64,000 nucleotides of DNA, taken from the NCBI RefSeq assembly GCF_029867415.1, contig NW_026705324.1:186001-250000 (forward strand). The letters are read 5' to 3'. A model generated the notes under the pieces. It worked only from the letters and a program-made list of their open reading frames with translations, searched no databases and was not told the DNA's origin. Numbering within the stretch: the stretch's first letter is position 1; each line of letters begins with the position of its first letter. Of this stretch, positions 32,701 to 43,892 are shown piece by piece. Made by a program: the position numbers and the translations under genes. This DNA is from Vicia villosa (lineage: Eukaryota > Streptophyta > Magnoliopsida > Fabales > Fabaceae).

Positions 32701-32928
32701 GCTTTCAACAAAAAGGTTCGACCTCGTGAATTTCAAGAAGGCGACCTCGTGCTTAAAAAGATCTTGTCTTTTCAACCAGATTCTAGGGGCAAATGGTCTC
32801 CTAATTACGAAGGCCCGTATGTTGTCAAAAGAACATTTTCTGGAGGCGCCATGACTCTTGCAACCATGGATGGTGATGAAATCCCACATCCTGTGAATGC
32901 TGATGCAGTCAAGAAATACTTTGTCTAA
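29786..32928 (+). pseudogene. Element B pol: RT, two RNase H domains, integrase (inactive)
   Basis: A base is missing near 29834-29840, so the upstream linker and RT are in different frames. RT (open 29839-30642) keeps YVDDM, but has DVKVRMYVDYLDL where A has DGKVRMCVDYRDL. Stops follow at 30640-30642 (TAG, near the start of the first RNase H), 30805-30807 (TAG) and 31177-31179 (TAA, before the second RNase H). In the second RNase H the motif NNEAE reads NNIAK, so the catalytic Glu is lost. Integrase (open 31348-32928 together with most of the second RNase H) reads TNNGS where TDNGS is expected, so the second catalytic Asp is lost. The C-terminus is complete. Confidence 0.92.
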
Positions 32929-32950
32929 AAAATACAAAAGAACAGCTCGG

Positions 32951-33096
32951 TAAGTCGAAAACCCGCAAAGGGCTACTTAGGCAAAAATGAGCGTCTCGGT
33001 GGACTGAAAAACCGAAAGGGCGGTCCAGGCAAAAATTAGAGACAATAAACAGAAAAAATGCATCCTGGTAGATTGAAAACCTGAAAGGGCAATCTA
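32951..33096 (+). other. Triple hairpin array after pol stop, element B
   Basis: Unit 1 (32951-32980) pairs TAAGTCG with CTACTTA, with one mismatch. Unit 2 (33000-33027) pairs TGGACTG with CGGTCCA. Unit 3 (33069-33096) pairs TAGATTG with CAATCTA. Inner stems CCC/GGG, CC/GG and CCT/GGG are capped by GCAAA, GAAA and GAAA. The first unit starts about 20 bases after the integrase stop. Confidence 0.77.
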
Positions 33097-34359
33097 GGCA
33101 AAAATTAAGGATTTATGACAAAGTAACTGCATCAGTTCGTACTTCGTCACCTGAGGAGTCTTTTTCATCAAAGGACCTACAATCAAATCATCGCCAAGCT
33201 GAAGCGACCAACACAGTTGGAACACAAAGTTGTTAGGGTGAATAGTGGTTATTGCTTTCAATGTAGCCTTTTCCGCATAATTACCATTTCCAACTTTTGT
33301 AAATACTCTATGGAATCACGCCTTTAGCTGATTACCATCCTATTAAATAAATTTGAGCCTTGTGCCCATTTGTTTGCAATCTCTAATTTCTTTTAGTTTG
33401 CAAAATGACGTTTTAATTGTGTTATTCACTTTTGGAAAAAAAGAGAAAAAAAAGTTTTAAATGAATTTACTTTTCTTTTTCAAAATAAAAGCGAAACTTT
33501 CCTTTGAGTGGTGAACAGCCGAAGGAACATCAACAGCTATCTCCATAGGATGAATCAAAGATTATGATAGGAAAAGCTCTTCTATCCCCAGTGAAGAAGG
33601 TCTTTTATCCCTAGTGACGAAGATTTCCTATCTCCAGTGAAGAAGTTCTTCCATCCCAATAAGAAAAGGTGCTTATCTTCCCCAAAGAAGTCTAAAGCAT
33701 GCAACATCATTCATCACATGTGTTATCTACACCGTGTTGAAGAACATTTGCCAAGTATCTGGTTGTATTACGACGTTGGTCCGTCTCCAGTATATACTCC
33801 TTTGTCTGTCAGTATTGTCAGCATGCATGCTACATTCATGACATTCCTCATTCATCATACTTGCATCATTTATGCATTCTTGCATTTTTCAAATGTTTGC
33901 TTTAAAATCACTTGTTTAGGATATATCTATCCTCAAAAAAAAAAAAAAGAGAATAAGAAAAAGAAAGGAAAGAAAAGAAACAAGTATGGGCGTGTCATCT
34001 CTCCAAGTAGGTTGTCACCAGCAGAAAAGAATATCATTCTTTCTCCAGTTCCCCACTGAGATCATTCCTCGTGGAAGAAGGTTTCTTTAGTTTCTCCTCT
34101 CAAAACGAAGGAGAAAATACCCATTCGAGTTCATTCCTCATGGGTACAAAGTCTTGTTTGGCCGTCTCTTTCCAATTCATTCTTGGTTAGAACCTTGTCT
34201 TTACCAGAGATTCAAATTCCGATTCCCCAAATAGAGTCGTGAAAAACAGACAAATAGCAATAGCCTCATCATCTGAGCAGCTTATGTCTCTTTCAAAAGC
34301 TTTTTCCTCTCAAGGAAATCAATCATGAAGACCATTTGACAATCAGGGCCTTATTACTG

Positions 34360-34655
34360 TTCACAAGGCTGAATAACCAGTAATTTCCCTAGCAAAGTCT
34401 CCAGAATCATTTTATCACTCGGCTGATAATTGATCATGTCTTCAAAGCCACTATCACGAGGCTGGTAGTCGGTAACCTTTTGTTCTGGTTATATTATTTA
34501 ACATGTCTATCACCATGCTGATAGTCGGGTAATATTAACCGAACCTTTGAAACTCTTTTTACCATGTCAAGTCTATCACCGTGCTGATAGTCGGTGACAC
34601 AGTTTCAAACCTTTCACCTTCGCATTATTAAACAAGTCTATCCCTGTGTTGATAG
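34360..34655 (+). repeat. Array of short hairpins, element B 3' UTR
   Basis: TTCA-caaggc-TGAA (34360-34373), TTATCA-ctcggc-TGATAA (34412-34429), CTATCA-cgaggc-TGGTAG (34451-34468), CTATCA-ccatgc-TGATAG (34507-34524), CTATCA-ccgtgc-TGATAG (34573-34590) and CTATC...GATAG (34638-34655). The units are spaced at about 20-70 bases. Confidence 0.75.
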
Positions 34656-35450
34656 TCGATTATGTCGATAGGTAAGCTTTTTTTACAAAGCTATCTTTCC
34701 CCGGTGAAGCATACACTTGCTTTCCCGATAAAACGGATTCTCTTCCTAAAAAGGATTGAGGCATCCTTCCCAATCTCTTGTCCCCAGTGGAGTCAGTTCT
34801 TGATATCCCCTCGGTAAAGATATCCTTGCATCATTCGCAGTTTTGGTATCTTCGGTCCAAAATTCGTGTCTTCTGATATTTAAGTCTCTTCCACCCTATC
34901 GAAACGAAGATTTTCAATCTTCATATCTCAGGTAGTCGGCTGATAATTGATCATGTCTTCAAAGCCACTATCACGAGGCTGGTAGTCGGTAACCTTTTGT
35001 TCTGGTTATATTATTTAACATGTCTATCACCATGCTGATAGTCGGGTAATATTAACCGAACCTTTGAAACTCTTTTTACCATGTCAAGTCTATCACCGTG
35101 CTGATAGTCGGTGACACAGTTTCAAACCTTTCACCTTCGCATTATTAAACAAGTCTATCCCTGTGTTGATAGTCGATTATGTCGATAGGTAAGCTTTTTT
35201 TACAAAGCTATCTTTCCCCGGTGAAGCATACACTTGCTTTCCCGATAAAACGGATTCTCTTCCTAAAAAGGATTGAGGCATCCTTCCCAATCTCTTGTCC
35301 CCAGTGGAGTCAGTTCTTGATATCCCCTCGGTAAAGATATCCTTGCATCATTCGCAGTTTTGGTATCTTCGGTCCAAAATTCGTGTCTTCTGATATTTAA
35401 GTCTCTTCCACCCTATCGAAACGAAGATTTTCAATCTTCATATCTCAGGT
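34419..35450 (+). repeat. 517-bp direct tandem duplication, element B 3' UTR
   Basis: 34419-34933 and 34936-35450 appear identical by eye over 515 bases and are separated by two bases. Element C has this segment once, so the duplication is specific to B or to the assembly. Confidence 0.93.
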
Positions 35451-35457
35451 TGAAGAA

Positions 35458-35474
35458 ACTTAAATAGGGGCATC
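35458..35474 (+). other. Element B polypurine tract region
   Basis: AAATAGGGGCATC lies directly before the LTR start TGTCATACCCC. It is identical to the tract in A. Confidence 0.72.
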
Positions 35475-37899
35475 TGTCATACCCCAATTTTTGACCTAAG
35501 ATACCACCTCATATCATCTGCATATGCATCATTTGCATCAGTACAAGCAACAACCAGTTAGGTTTTTGTTCTCCCTTAATCTCAAATAAACCATCTTCAT
35601 CAACAATCAACATTTGGTCCTCAAAGATTCATTTCAACAAGCTGAAAAGCTCTGAATCAACCAGATTAGGGTTTTGACTGAAGACAGCATACTCCTGACT
35701 TTTGCTCAGGATTTGACCTAATGACTTGGAACAGGACCTCAAGACCCCAAGTACATAATTTTGACCTAATCTATTGACTCAAGACATCTCCTACACAAGG
35801 ATTGATCAACAGTGGAATTTCAAATCATCAGATTAGGGTTTTGAGCTATCAGGGACTAAAATCAGGGATCACATTTGGGAATCCCTAAAAAGCTCCAGGG
35901 AATCACTCAAAGGTTTCAATCCTCTTCAAATAATCCCTATGACAATATCCAATGGAAATTGTATCTCAATTCAAGATCCACAGTCATCAATTTCATCTGG
36001 TCGACAATTAGGGTTTTTGACCTAATTCACATGAACCACTGACTTTTTAATCAGGACATGGTGCCACAACTCAAGCTATGGTTAAATATCCTCCAATAAC
36101 TCAATGTGATCCATTCATACCATTTATTTGGTGAGGATAGTTTGGTTCATTTGAAATCTCCAGAAAACGCGATTCGTCTGAAAAAGTCAACTGTACAAGA
36201 TCACCATTGACTTTTGGGGAATTTTGGTCAACCATGACTTTTGAAGTTTTGAATCATCAATATATGATATATAAAGTCATTTGACCAAGAAAAATCAAGA
36301 AAATCAATCAAGAATCAAAAAGTCAAAAGTTTGACTTTCATACTTAGAAAATTTTCTAAGTGTTTTTCAATGGTTTTTTCCAAACTTTGGAAGGGAATAA
36401 CTCAAAATTTCACCTACAAAATGAAAAAAAACTTCCAACATGAAAGTTGTTGATTTTGATCCAATGAACAACTTTGTCACATATAATGATTTTCCAAAAG
36501 ACCAACCATTTAAGAGATATGGAGCTTCAAAGTTGGTATCTTTTGAAAAAATGCACTTAAAATCTCATTTCAAAGTTCATGGATCTTTTTCACCCATTTC
36601 CTTAAAGGTCTTGAAGAAACTTTCAACTAGGGTTTTGAATTACATAACATGAGCTTTCCAAAATGTCCAAGAGCATGAAAAAATATGGAGCATAGCTATG
36701 GCTTTGAATTATGCATTTAGTGATCATTTTCACTTGAAATTTCAAGTCATTTTGCCAAAGTTTTGAACCATATGGTCTATGATCCAAGTAATGATTCATA
36801 GAATCAATAATTGAAAGATATTTTCTGATTTGAAGATCAGAATGGAAGAGGATAGGAAGCTTGGAAGAATAACCATGGTTAAGTCACTTTAACCATTTTG
36901 CATTAAATGTAAAAGATTCCATTTTATCTCTTAAGCCAAATCATCACTCCTTGATCAACTTGCAAAGGTCTGAGTTCAGAATCACACCAAAACCTCATAA
37001 TCATAGGTTTTCCTCTTCTTTCTTGAATTGCAAGTTTCATAGTTTTCAAAGAGGTAGAAATCTCAACCTTCAAATCCTTGAAGCTATGGCCAAAGTGATG
37101 GTTCTAACAACTTCTAAACATCATATGTGATGTGTTTGATCCACTCACACACCCCAAAAACACCTGAAACTCATAATCATCATCTCACCTCCATATTTGC
37201 ATATATTGAACCTTATCATGCCAAAATCCATACCAGGCCAATTCTATCCAAACTAACCTTCTAAACACCATCCATATACTTCATATGAATGATCCATACA
37301 CTCACCAACAATCTGAAACACCTCCATCATCAAAATCGATCCTCACTCCAAGCAACTGCAGATCGGGTTCCATGGCTATGCTCATGTGAATTCAATCCAT
37401 TCCAAGCATTCAAACACCTTCCCTAAGGTCCATTGAAGCTGTTCAGATCATCAAACAACAACTGGAACTTCTCTTTTGCAGAAATCAATTTCCAGATTTG
37501 CCATTTTTGAAGGTAAGTAATATGAACTTCAAACTCTATCATACATGCATCATAAATGAAATATTGATATACCATCTTGTTTCTGCACCTATGAGGATCA
37601 TTAACCCTCAATCAATTGCATCATAACTTGCATACACACGATTTCACAGTGAATTTCAGTTCTAGGGTTCTTCATGTTCATGCAAAAATTAACCACCTTA
37701 GAGAAAAAATAAATGAATTGTGAGATCACCATCATGTTCCTCGTGCAAAACCGAGTGGGATAGATCCTTTACTTGATCAAAACAACGCAGTTTTGGAGAT
37801 TTTCAAATTTCAGTTGGGATGTTGTTCTTGGCGCGTTTTTTTGTTCATAAATTCTGGAAAATTGATTGATAATATAATTAAATGAACGCGTACGTGTTA

Positions 37900-37990
37900 C
37901 AAGCCACAAGCGTGGCTCAGTTGGCTTTTGTTTTGAGAAACAACCTCCAGGTCGTGGGTTTAACACCCTTAGGGACCAAAACCATTTTTT
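37900..37990 (+). promoter_or_regulatory. tRNA-like Pol III-type module, element B LTR
   Basis: A box TGGCTCAGTTGG (37913-37924) is a full match. The B-box-like GGTTTAACAC (37957-37966) is degenerate. A run of seven T follows at 37985-37991. It is homologous to module 1 of element A. Confidence 0.55.
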
Positions 37991-38879
37991 TACACTTATT
38001 TTCTTCAATATTCTTAACAACTTTAACTAATTATTTAACCAAACAAAATTAATCATTTTTACTTCATTTTTTGCACACTCTTTATTTAACACATATATTT
38101 TATGAATATCAAAAAATTACAAAAAAAAATATTTGTTTAATATGTTTTTTATTAGGTTTAAAATAACATGTTTTTAAGTATTTTTAATACTTTAAATATG
38201 GTTTTTTTATTTGATTTTTCAAACCTAATCATTTGTAAATATTTTTGTGATCAAACCCTAATCATTTAGGTATTAATTAAGTATAATCTTTGCTTTCATC
38301 TTAATTAAATTGATTTCTTTCAAAAATTTCAAACCATTAAAAAACAAGCGATCACCGTTTTAAAATAAACAAACCTTTTCTGTCTGATTTTCTTTTCAAA
38401 AACTCTTGATTAAATCTTTTTGGATTGATCAATTGATTTTCAAAAACAACTGGGCCTCTCGAATATTAGAGAGTATAAGTCCCATTCCTTTTTCTTTGTA
38501 CAATTTTTTTCTTTAAACAGAAAATGTTTTTCAAAACAAAACTTTCAAACAGTTTTTCAAACGACGAAACCTCGCGTTTTTTAACAAAACAATCAACCAT
38601 GTTTTATAAAATATACCATGGGCCTCCATGTAGGTATAAGTCCCAAGCCCCTTTGTAAATATTTGTTTACATAGCCATGGATAAACTCAATGGGCTTCTC
38701 CCCGAGTATAAGTCCCGAGCCCCGTGCATACAAACAGATCATGCTTACAGGTATATTTCCTTCATAAACTCCATTGTATACACACACTTGGTCAAACATA
38801 TGTGCTTGTTCATGTACTTGTTCATATTTGTTCGTACTTGTTCATATTTGTGATTGTGTTATATATACTTGTTCAACTT

Positions 38880-39180
38880 AGTACAACACGAGGTTCCCCA
38901 TAGCCTCCTATTGGGCTTTGTGCAAAGAATCTCCCTAGTTTAGGTTAGGACATAGAGTATGGTTTCCCGATGAAATCGCTCTAAGAGCTCAAACCAACTA
39001 TACCATGCCTCCTCTTGGGCTTCATACAAACGACTTGTCCCTCCCATAGCCTCCTCTTGGGCTTACAATGCAAGGACCCTCGATTGTCCCTCCCATAGCC
39101 TCCTCTTGGGCTTACAATGCAAGGACCCTCGGATAGCCTCCTCTTGGGCTTCGTACAAGGACCCACGGGCTTCTTATAAG
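38880..39180 (+). repeat. Short tandem repeats around agcctcctcttgggct, element B LTR
   Basis: At least five units contain agcctcctcttgggct, which folds as AGCC/GGCT. Two of them lie in adjacent near-identical copies with cttacaatgcaaggaccctcg (39045-39130). It is the reverse-strand counterpart of the caagagga units in element A. Confidence 0.8.
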
Positions 39181-39289
39181 CATCCCCAGTATCCAAATCA
39201 AATACCCTAGGAGATTAGACATTTATCATCTCTATGATAGGAGTATCTCATCTATATCATCACAAACAATCAATCAATCAAATTTCACT

Positions 39290-39405
39290 TTTGCCACAAG
39301 GCTGGCTAATCAATCAAACCTTTTTTTGCCACCATACTGGCTGATTAATCAAAGTTTTTGTCACAAGGCTGACTTCATTGAAACTTTTGCCACAAGGCTG
39401 GCTGA
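39290..39405 (+). repeat. Hairpin repeats GCCA-caaggc-TGGC, element B LTR
   Basis: GCCA-caaggc-TGGC (39293-39306), GCCA-ccatac-TGGC (about 39328-39341), GTCA-caaggc-TGAC (39360-39373) and GCCA-caaggc-TGGC (about 39389-39402). They are separated by (gatt)aatcaa spacers. Confidence 0.75.
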
Positions 39406-40005
39406 TTAATCAGATGTATGTGATGATATAGATTAGATACATCGAACATTTAGATGACATTTGTCTCTTATCCTTTGCTTCCACTAGCATAAGTGGGAAC
39501 TACGATTGCTCTGACTTTCTCAACATCCCTTTGAGAATACGTAGGCACAAGGTCGTATCCTTGGCGAGCAAAACTTCTCCCTCAAACCATTCAAACCTTA
39601 GCACCCGTAGACCCCGAGCTACAGATGCTCTGATTCCCTCTAAGGGATATGTATGCAGAGGATCGCGATGATCTTTGTGAGCATAATCAAACAAACACCT
39701 TAGGTCCCACCTATTTCACAACAGAACCTCCACCATAACATAGAATGAAACAAACATAACAAAGAAGCCTATAGAGTACTATAGATACGTTGGGTGCTAA
39801 TACCTTCCTTTCGTATAACCAACCCTCTTACCCGGAATCTCTCCCCCACTTTTTAGGTTATTGCAACTTTTTTCCTTTTCCTACTTTGGAAACAATAAAA
39901 AGTTTGGTCGAAACAAAAGAAAAATCATTTTTATGAGCACTCGAGCCCAAAGAAGGCATCAGGTGTCTCATCCCATAAAAAGATACGATTTTTCCCCGCG
40001 ACACA

Positions 40006-40477
40006 AAGGATTTAAAAACTCATCGTTGATTGGTTCAGAAGATATCTGGTACTGAACTTGGTAGGAAGGACTGCTGTCCGATTCCCCACAATCTACAAAT
40101 AAGCGCCAAAGAGTATAGCACATAAATGTGCCAGAACTCCATGAGAAGGATCATAGTCACTAACCGACTACTCTGCTATGTGCGTGTCAAGATAAAGGGC
40201 TTAATGTGATTGCGCGCAAATGAAAAGGGTAAAACAAGATGACGAGTCAAGGTCAAGCAATAATAGCATGATTCGGATTGGTATGCATGCTGGGAGTTGT
40301 CTAGTGTCGCTACTATAAGCTTATTGTTAGGATCTGCAACATTATTTTCAAACAAAAACACTATGTAGCTGAGTATGACCGAACGATGTGGTGGAAGCGT
40401 ATTTCATTTCGCTGTCCTCCTATCTTTATCTTGTTATTTTTCTTGAGGATAAGCAAAGGTTCAAGTCTGGGGGAATT
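40006..40477 (+). other. Element D 3' internal end (Athila-like)
   Basis: This is non-coding sequence left of the D LTR, with no ORF that can be supported. It ends in ttgaggataagcaaaggttcaag and the tract ctgggggaatt directly before the LTR, the same layout as in elements E and G. B's LTR joins it at 40005/40006. Confidence 0.65.
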
Positions 40478-40773
40478 TGATAACACGATTTTATATCGTA
40501 TATTTAGCTTGAAATCCGTAGATATTTATAGCGTTTTCCGTTTATTATATTGATTTATTATGATATTATGCGATTATTTGCTTTGTTTCAGGTTTTACAC
40601 TCTTATTATGTCTATTTGTGAAAAGGAGAGGAAATGGAGCTAAAATGACCACTATTTATGCCTAAAAGATGAAAAATGGGTGCTGAAGTAAAAAGGAGGT
40701 GCAAATAAGGCCCAAATGTGCTAAAGGAGACCCAAAGGCTCAATTGTGCGTGGCCCAAACCACACAAGCAAGT

Positions 40774-40913
40774 GGAGACGCACATCTCCAACGTTCCATG
40801 CCACGTCAGCCAGGGGAGACGCACGTCTCCAGTCCCCTATATTTTCTCCACTTGAGACGCACGTCTCAAGTCATTCAAAGGAGCTTCCCCAAAAAGCGGA
40901 GACGCACGTCTCC
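40774..40913. repeat. GAGACG inverted repeats in element D U3
   Basis: GGAGACG-ca-(C)ATCTCC (40774-40789), GGAGACG-ca-CGTCTCC (40815-40830), CTTGAGACG-ca-CGTCTCAAG (40851-40870) and GGAGACG-ca-CGTCTCC (40898-40913). Confidence 0.87.
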
Positions 40914-40970
40914 CAGTCCAAGTCAGCTGAGGTCCCTCTTTTCACGCGTCCCAACTGCAGAAGCTCCCCT

Positions 40971-40980
40971 ATAAATTGAA
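40971..40980 (+). promoter_or_regulatory. TATA box, element D LTR
   Basis: TATAAATTGA, about 60 bases downstream of the last GAGACG inverted repeat, which is the same order as in element E. Confidence 0.55.
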
Positions 40981-41499
40981 GCAGTCACTTCAGTTCAAAA
41001 CGTCTGATTTCCTGCTAACGAAGTGATGCCGAAATTGTTCCACGCTTATTATTTTTCTTCCTGTTTCATTTAAACAGTTTATTTTCTCACAACAATTTCT
41101 ACACCGGAAATTGTTGTGAACCTTTTATAAATCTAGCCTTACGTTAGATTTATCGCTTTTATTTCCTTGTTTTAATTTCCGTCCGTTTAAATTCCAAGAA
41201 CGATCCAGCCAACCTGTGGTGGAAGTTCGGTACTTGAAGATTCAGTTGCAATTTATTTTATTCAGGTTTATTATTTACCGCATTTATTTATAGTTATTGC
41301 ATGATATATTATATGCCAATTAACATGCCTTTTATTATAAGCCAAATTAGTTTATGCAAGCTTAACCGTATTAATATGTCTGGCTAATTTACTAAGATAT
41401 CGGTATGTAAAGTAAGTTAACTATGGGATCCGAAATAAATTGGCTTAAACTATGTTTTATTAATTATCACTTGTTTTTGGTTTGTATGTCTAATTTTAT

Positions 41500-41905
41500 T
41501 AGTAAGTCTTAAAACCAATAGAGCGAAAGTTTGAGGGGTTAAGACGGTCAAAGGTTAAAATCAATAGAGCGAAAGTTTGAGATCTTTAACTGGATAGTAG
41601 ACATAGGACATTAGTTTTAAGGATGGCGAAAGCGTATTAAAACTAATTAGGACTTATTTATTTTCAAAAAATGTTTTTACACCCGAGCGGGATGGCGAAA
41701 GCGTACGTTAGGGATATTAGCATGTTCCGAGTCAACAGAGCAAAAGTTTGAGATTAGGAGATTTAAATAGATAACAACTTCATAAAACAGGCATTTTATT
41801 AGTTACGCTGTTTCCAAAAAGCTTTCCTAATATCTAATGGGATGGCGAAAGCGTACATTAAGAGTTAGGATAGTAATCTAAATCAACAGAGCGAAAGTTT
41901 GAGAC
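41500..41905 (+). repeat. GCGAAAG motif array in element D LTR
   Basis: CAATAGAGCGAAAGTTTGAG-type units near 41517, 41560, 41735 (with GCAAAAG) and 41883 alternate with GGATGGCGAAAGCGTA-type units near 41622, 41690 and 41838. Confidence 0.87.
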
Positions 41906-42999
41906 GAGGATTTTTAACCAATTGAATTAGTAAAGATTTTTAATTGAATTATGCATTAGCCAATGGACCTTCGGATCACCTAAAGTTAAACGAAATACAT
42001 ACTGATATCTGTTTATTATTATACTTCTTTTTATTCACAAACACTCTCCCTTAGGAACAATCAAATTATTGGTAGCTTTAGCTTTACATAGTAACCTTAA
42101 ATAACGGTAGATCGATTCATAGTCCCTGTGGATTCGATATCTTTTAAAACTACACGACACGATTGTGCACTTGCAGTCATCAGATTAATAGACACGTAAA
42201 GTCACGATCATATACAATGGAGTTTATGAAGGAAATATACCTGTAAGGATGATCCGTTTGTGTACACGGGGCTCAGGACTTATACTCGGGGAGAGGCCCA
42301 TTGAGTTTGTTCAGGAGTTATGTAACCAAGTATTTACAAGGGCTCGGGACTTATACCTACATGGAGGGCCATGTTTTATTTTATAAAACATGGTTGATTG
42401 TTTTATTAACAGACGCAAGGTTTCTTCATTTAAAAGCAGTTTGAAAGTTTTTGTTTTGAAAGAAGTTTTCTGTTTAAAGAAAAACTGTACAAAGAAAAAG
42501 GAATGGGACTTATACTCTCTAATATTCGAGAGGCCCATTTTTGAAAATCAATTGATCGATCCCAAAAGATTTAATCAAGGGTTTCTTTTGAAAAGAGAAC
42601 CAAAAAGAAATGATTTATCGCTTTGAAAAAACTATAATCGTTTATTTTAAAATGGTTTGAAATTTTGAAAGAAATCAACTTAATTAAGATAAAAACAAAG
42701 ATTATACTTAATTAATACCTAAATGATTAGAGTTTGATCACAAAATATTTACAAGTGATTAGGTTTGAAAAAATCAAATGAAAAACAATATTTAAAGTAA
42801 AAAAAAACGCTTAAAAACATGTCATTTTAAATTTAATAAAAATATATCAAATAAATCTTATTTTTGTGATTTTTTTGGATATTCATAAAATACATATATT
42901 AAATATGGAGTGTGCAAAAAATGAAATGAAAATGATGAATTTTGATTGGTTAAATAATTAATTGAAGTTGTAAAGAAAAATGAAGAAAATAAGTGTTAA

Positions 43000-43070
43000 A
43001 AAAATGGTTTTGTCTCCACAAGGGTTTGAACCCACGCCCTCTTGCTCACTAACTGGGTTGTTTTGATCGA
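43000..43070 (-). promoter_or_regulatory. Remnant tRNA-like module, element C LTR
   Basis: The B-box-like GGGTTCAAACCC (43033-43022) is kept and followed by a T-rich stretch. The A-box side is eroded (ACCCAGTTAG). Confidence 0.4.
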
Positions 43071-43883
43071 GTAGATAGTCTATCTTGCTCGATTTTTCAC
43101 CAGGAACATGATGGTACCATTTAATTTCATTTATTTTCACTCTAAGATCATTAATTTTCTGATTAACACGAAGAACCCTAATTCTATGATTCAATCTGAA
43201 ATCATGTATGTGCAAGTTATGATGCAATTGATTGAGGGTTAATGATCCATAAGTGTGCAGAAACATGATGGTAAAGCAGTTTTTCATTTATGATGCATGG
43301 AGAAAAGAATTTGAAGTTCATGAAGCTTACCTTCAAAAATGTCAAAACAGAGAATTGAATTTCGAGCTGGAGGTGTTACAGATGCTTTGTAATGATCTAG
43401 ATAGCTTCAGTGATGATTATGGAACATGTTTGAATGCTTGGAGTGATCTGAATTCACCTGGATCAAAGTGTGGAACCCGATCTGTAGTAGGGGCAAGTGA
43501 GGATCGAGCTTGATGATTATGATGTTTAAGGCTATATGTGAGTGTCTGAATAGTTCATATGTGACATATATGAGGTGTTGGAAGTGTTAGTTTGGACAGA
43601 ATTGAGCTTGAATGGATTTTGGCATGATAAGGCTCATTTTATGTTCATATGGAGGTTGAAGAGTGATTATGAGTTTTAAGGTATTTTGGGGTGTGTGAAT
43701 GGATCAAACACATCCCATATGATGTTTATGAGATGTTAGAACCATTACTTTGGCCAGAACTTCAAGGGTTTGGAGGTTGAGATTTCTACCTCTTTGAAAC
43801 TCATGAAACTTGCAACTTAAGAAAGAAGAGAGAAAACCTATGATTATGAGGTTTTGGTGTGATTTGAAGAGTGGAAATGATCT

Positions 43884-43892
43884 CTATTTATA
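43884..43892 (-). promoter_or_regulatory. TATA box, element C LTR
   Basis: TATAAATAGAG on the minus strand. It lies in a segment missing from element B and is the same box as in element A. Confidence 0.6.

Larger units (their letters stand above)
33097..35457 (+). other. Element B 3' UTR
   Basis: 2.4 kb downstream of pol. It includes an A-rich stretch (33936-33980), a series of CTATCA/TGATAG hairpins and a 517-bp tandem duplication, both listed separately. A 140-codon frame (33637-34059) has a counterpart in element C but changes like non-coding DNA (see rejected items). Confidence 0.72.
22360..40005 (+). mobile_element. Element B: decayed Ogre-type retrotransposon, split by A and E
   Basis: Visible parts are 22360-22906, 29786-35474 (pol and 3' UTR) and the 3' LTR (35475-40005). 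Everything upstream lies left of element A, outside the window. Its pol is related to that of A but belongs to a different subfamily, shared with element C. It carries a frameshift, three stops and lost catalytic residues. Its 3' flank from 40006 is the 3' end of element D, so B inserted into D. Confidence 0.88.
35475..40005 (+). repeat. Element B 3' LTR, about 4.5 kb
   Basis: It starts TGTCATACCCCAATTTTTGACC and ends near CCCGCGACACA; the end is placed to within two or three bases. Element C has the same LTR in the opposite direction (45452 downwards), with about 40 bases that B lacks at its TATA box. It includes a tRNA-like module (37900-37990) and R/U5 repeat arrays (38880-39410). The plus-strand frame 36440-36652 and similar ones are not supported. 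Confidence 0.85.
40478..42210 (+). repeat. Element D 3' LTR, 1733 bp
   Basis: It starts TGATAACACGATTTT and ends GTCACGATCA, with the 3' third close to the LTR of element E on the opposite strand. A TATA box is at 40971-40980. The right flank is element C (predicted target duplication tatac, 42211-42215; the partner is outside the window). The rest of D lies left of the window, beyond B and A. Confidence 0.88.

Noticed and set aside
33637..34059. 140-codon frame in B's 3' UTR with a 158-codon counterpart in C (46784-46308)
   Set aside because: The two align well, but the differences I could count are mostly amino-acid changing (roughly ten to three), with no codon-position bias. It looks like homologous non-coding sequence that happens to be open.
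40612..40979. Frames over the D LTR promoter
   Set aside because: They cover the inverted repeats and TATA box on both strands and have no recognisable domain.
43253..43513. Antisense LTR frame in C, with a similar one in B (37611-37423)
   Set aside because: Similarity follows from LTR homology; the two differ in length and frame breaks, and the frame is antisense to the element.
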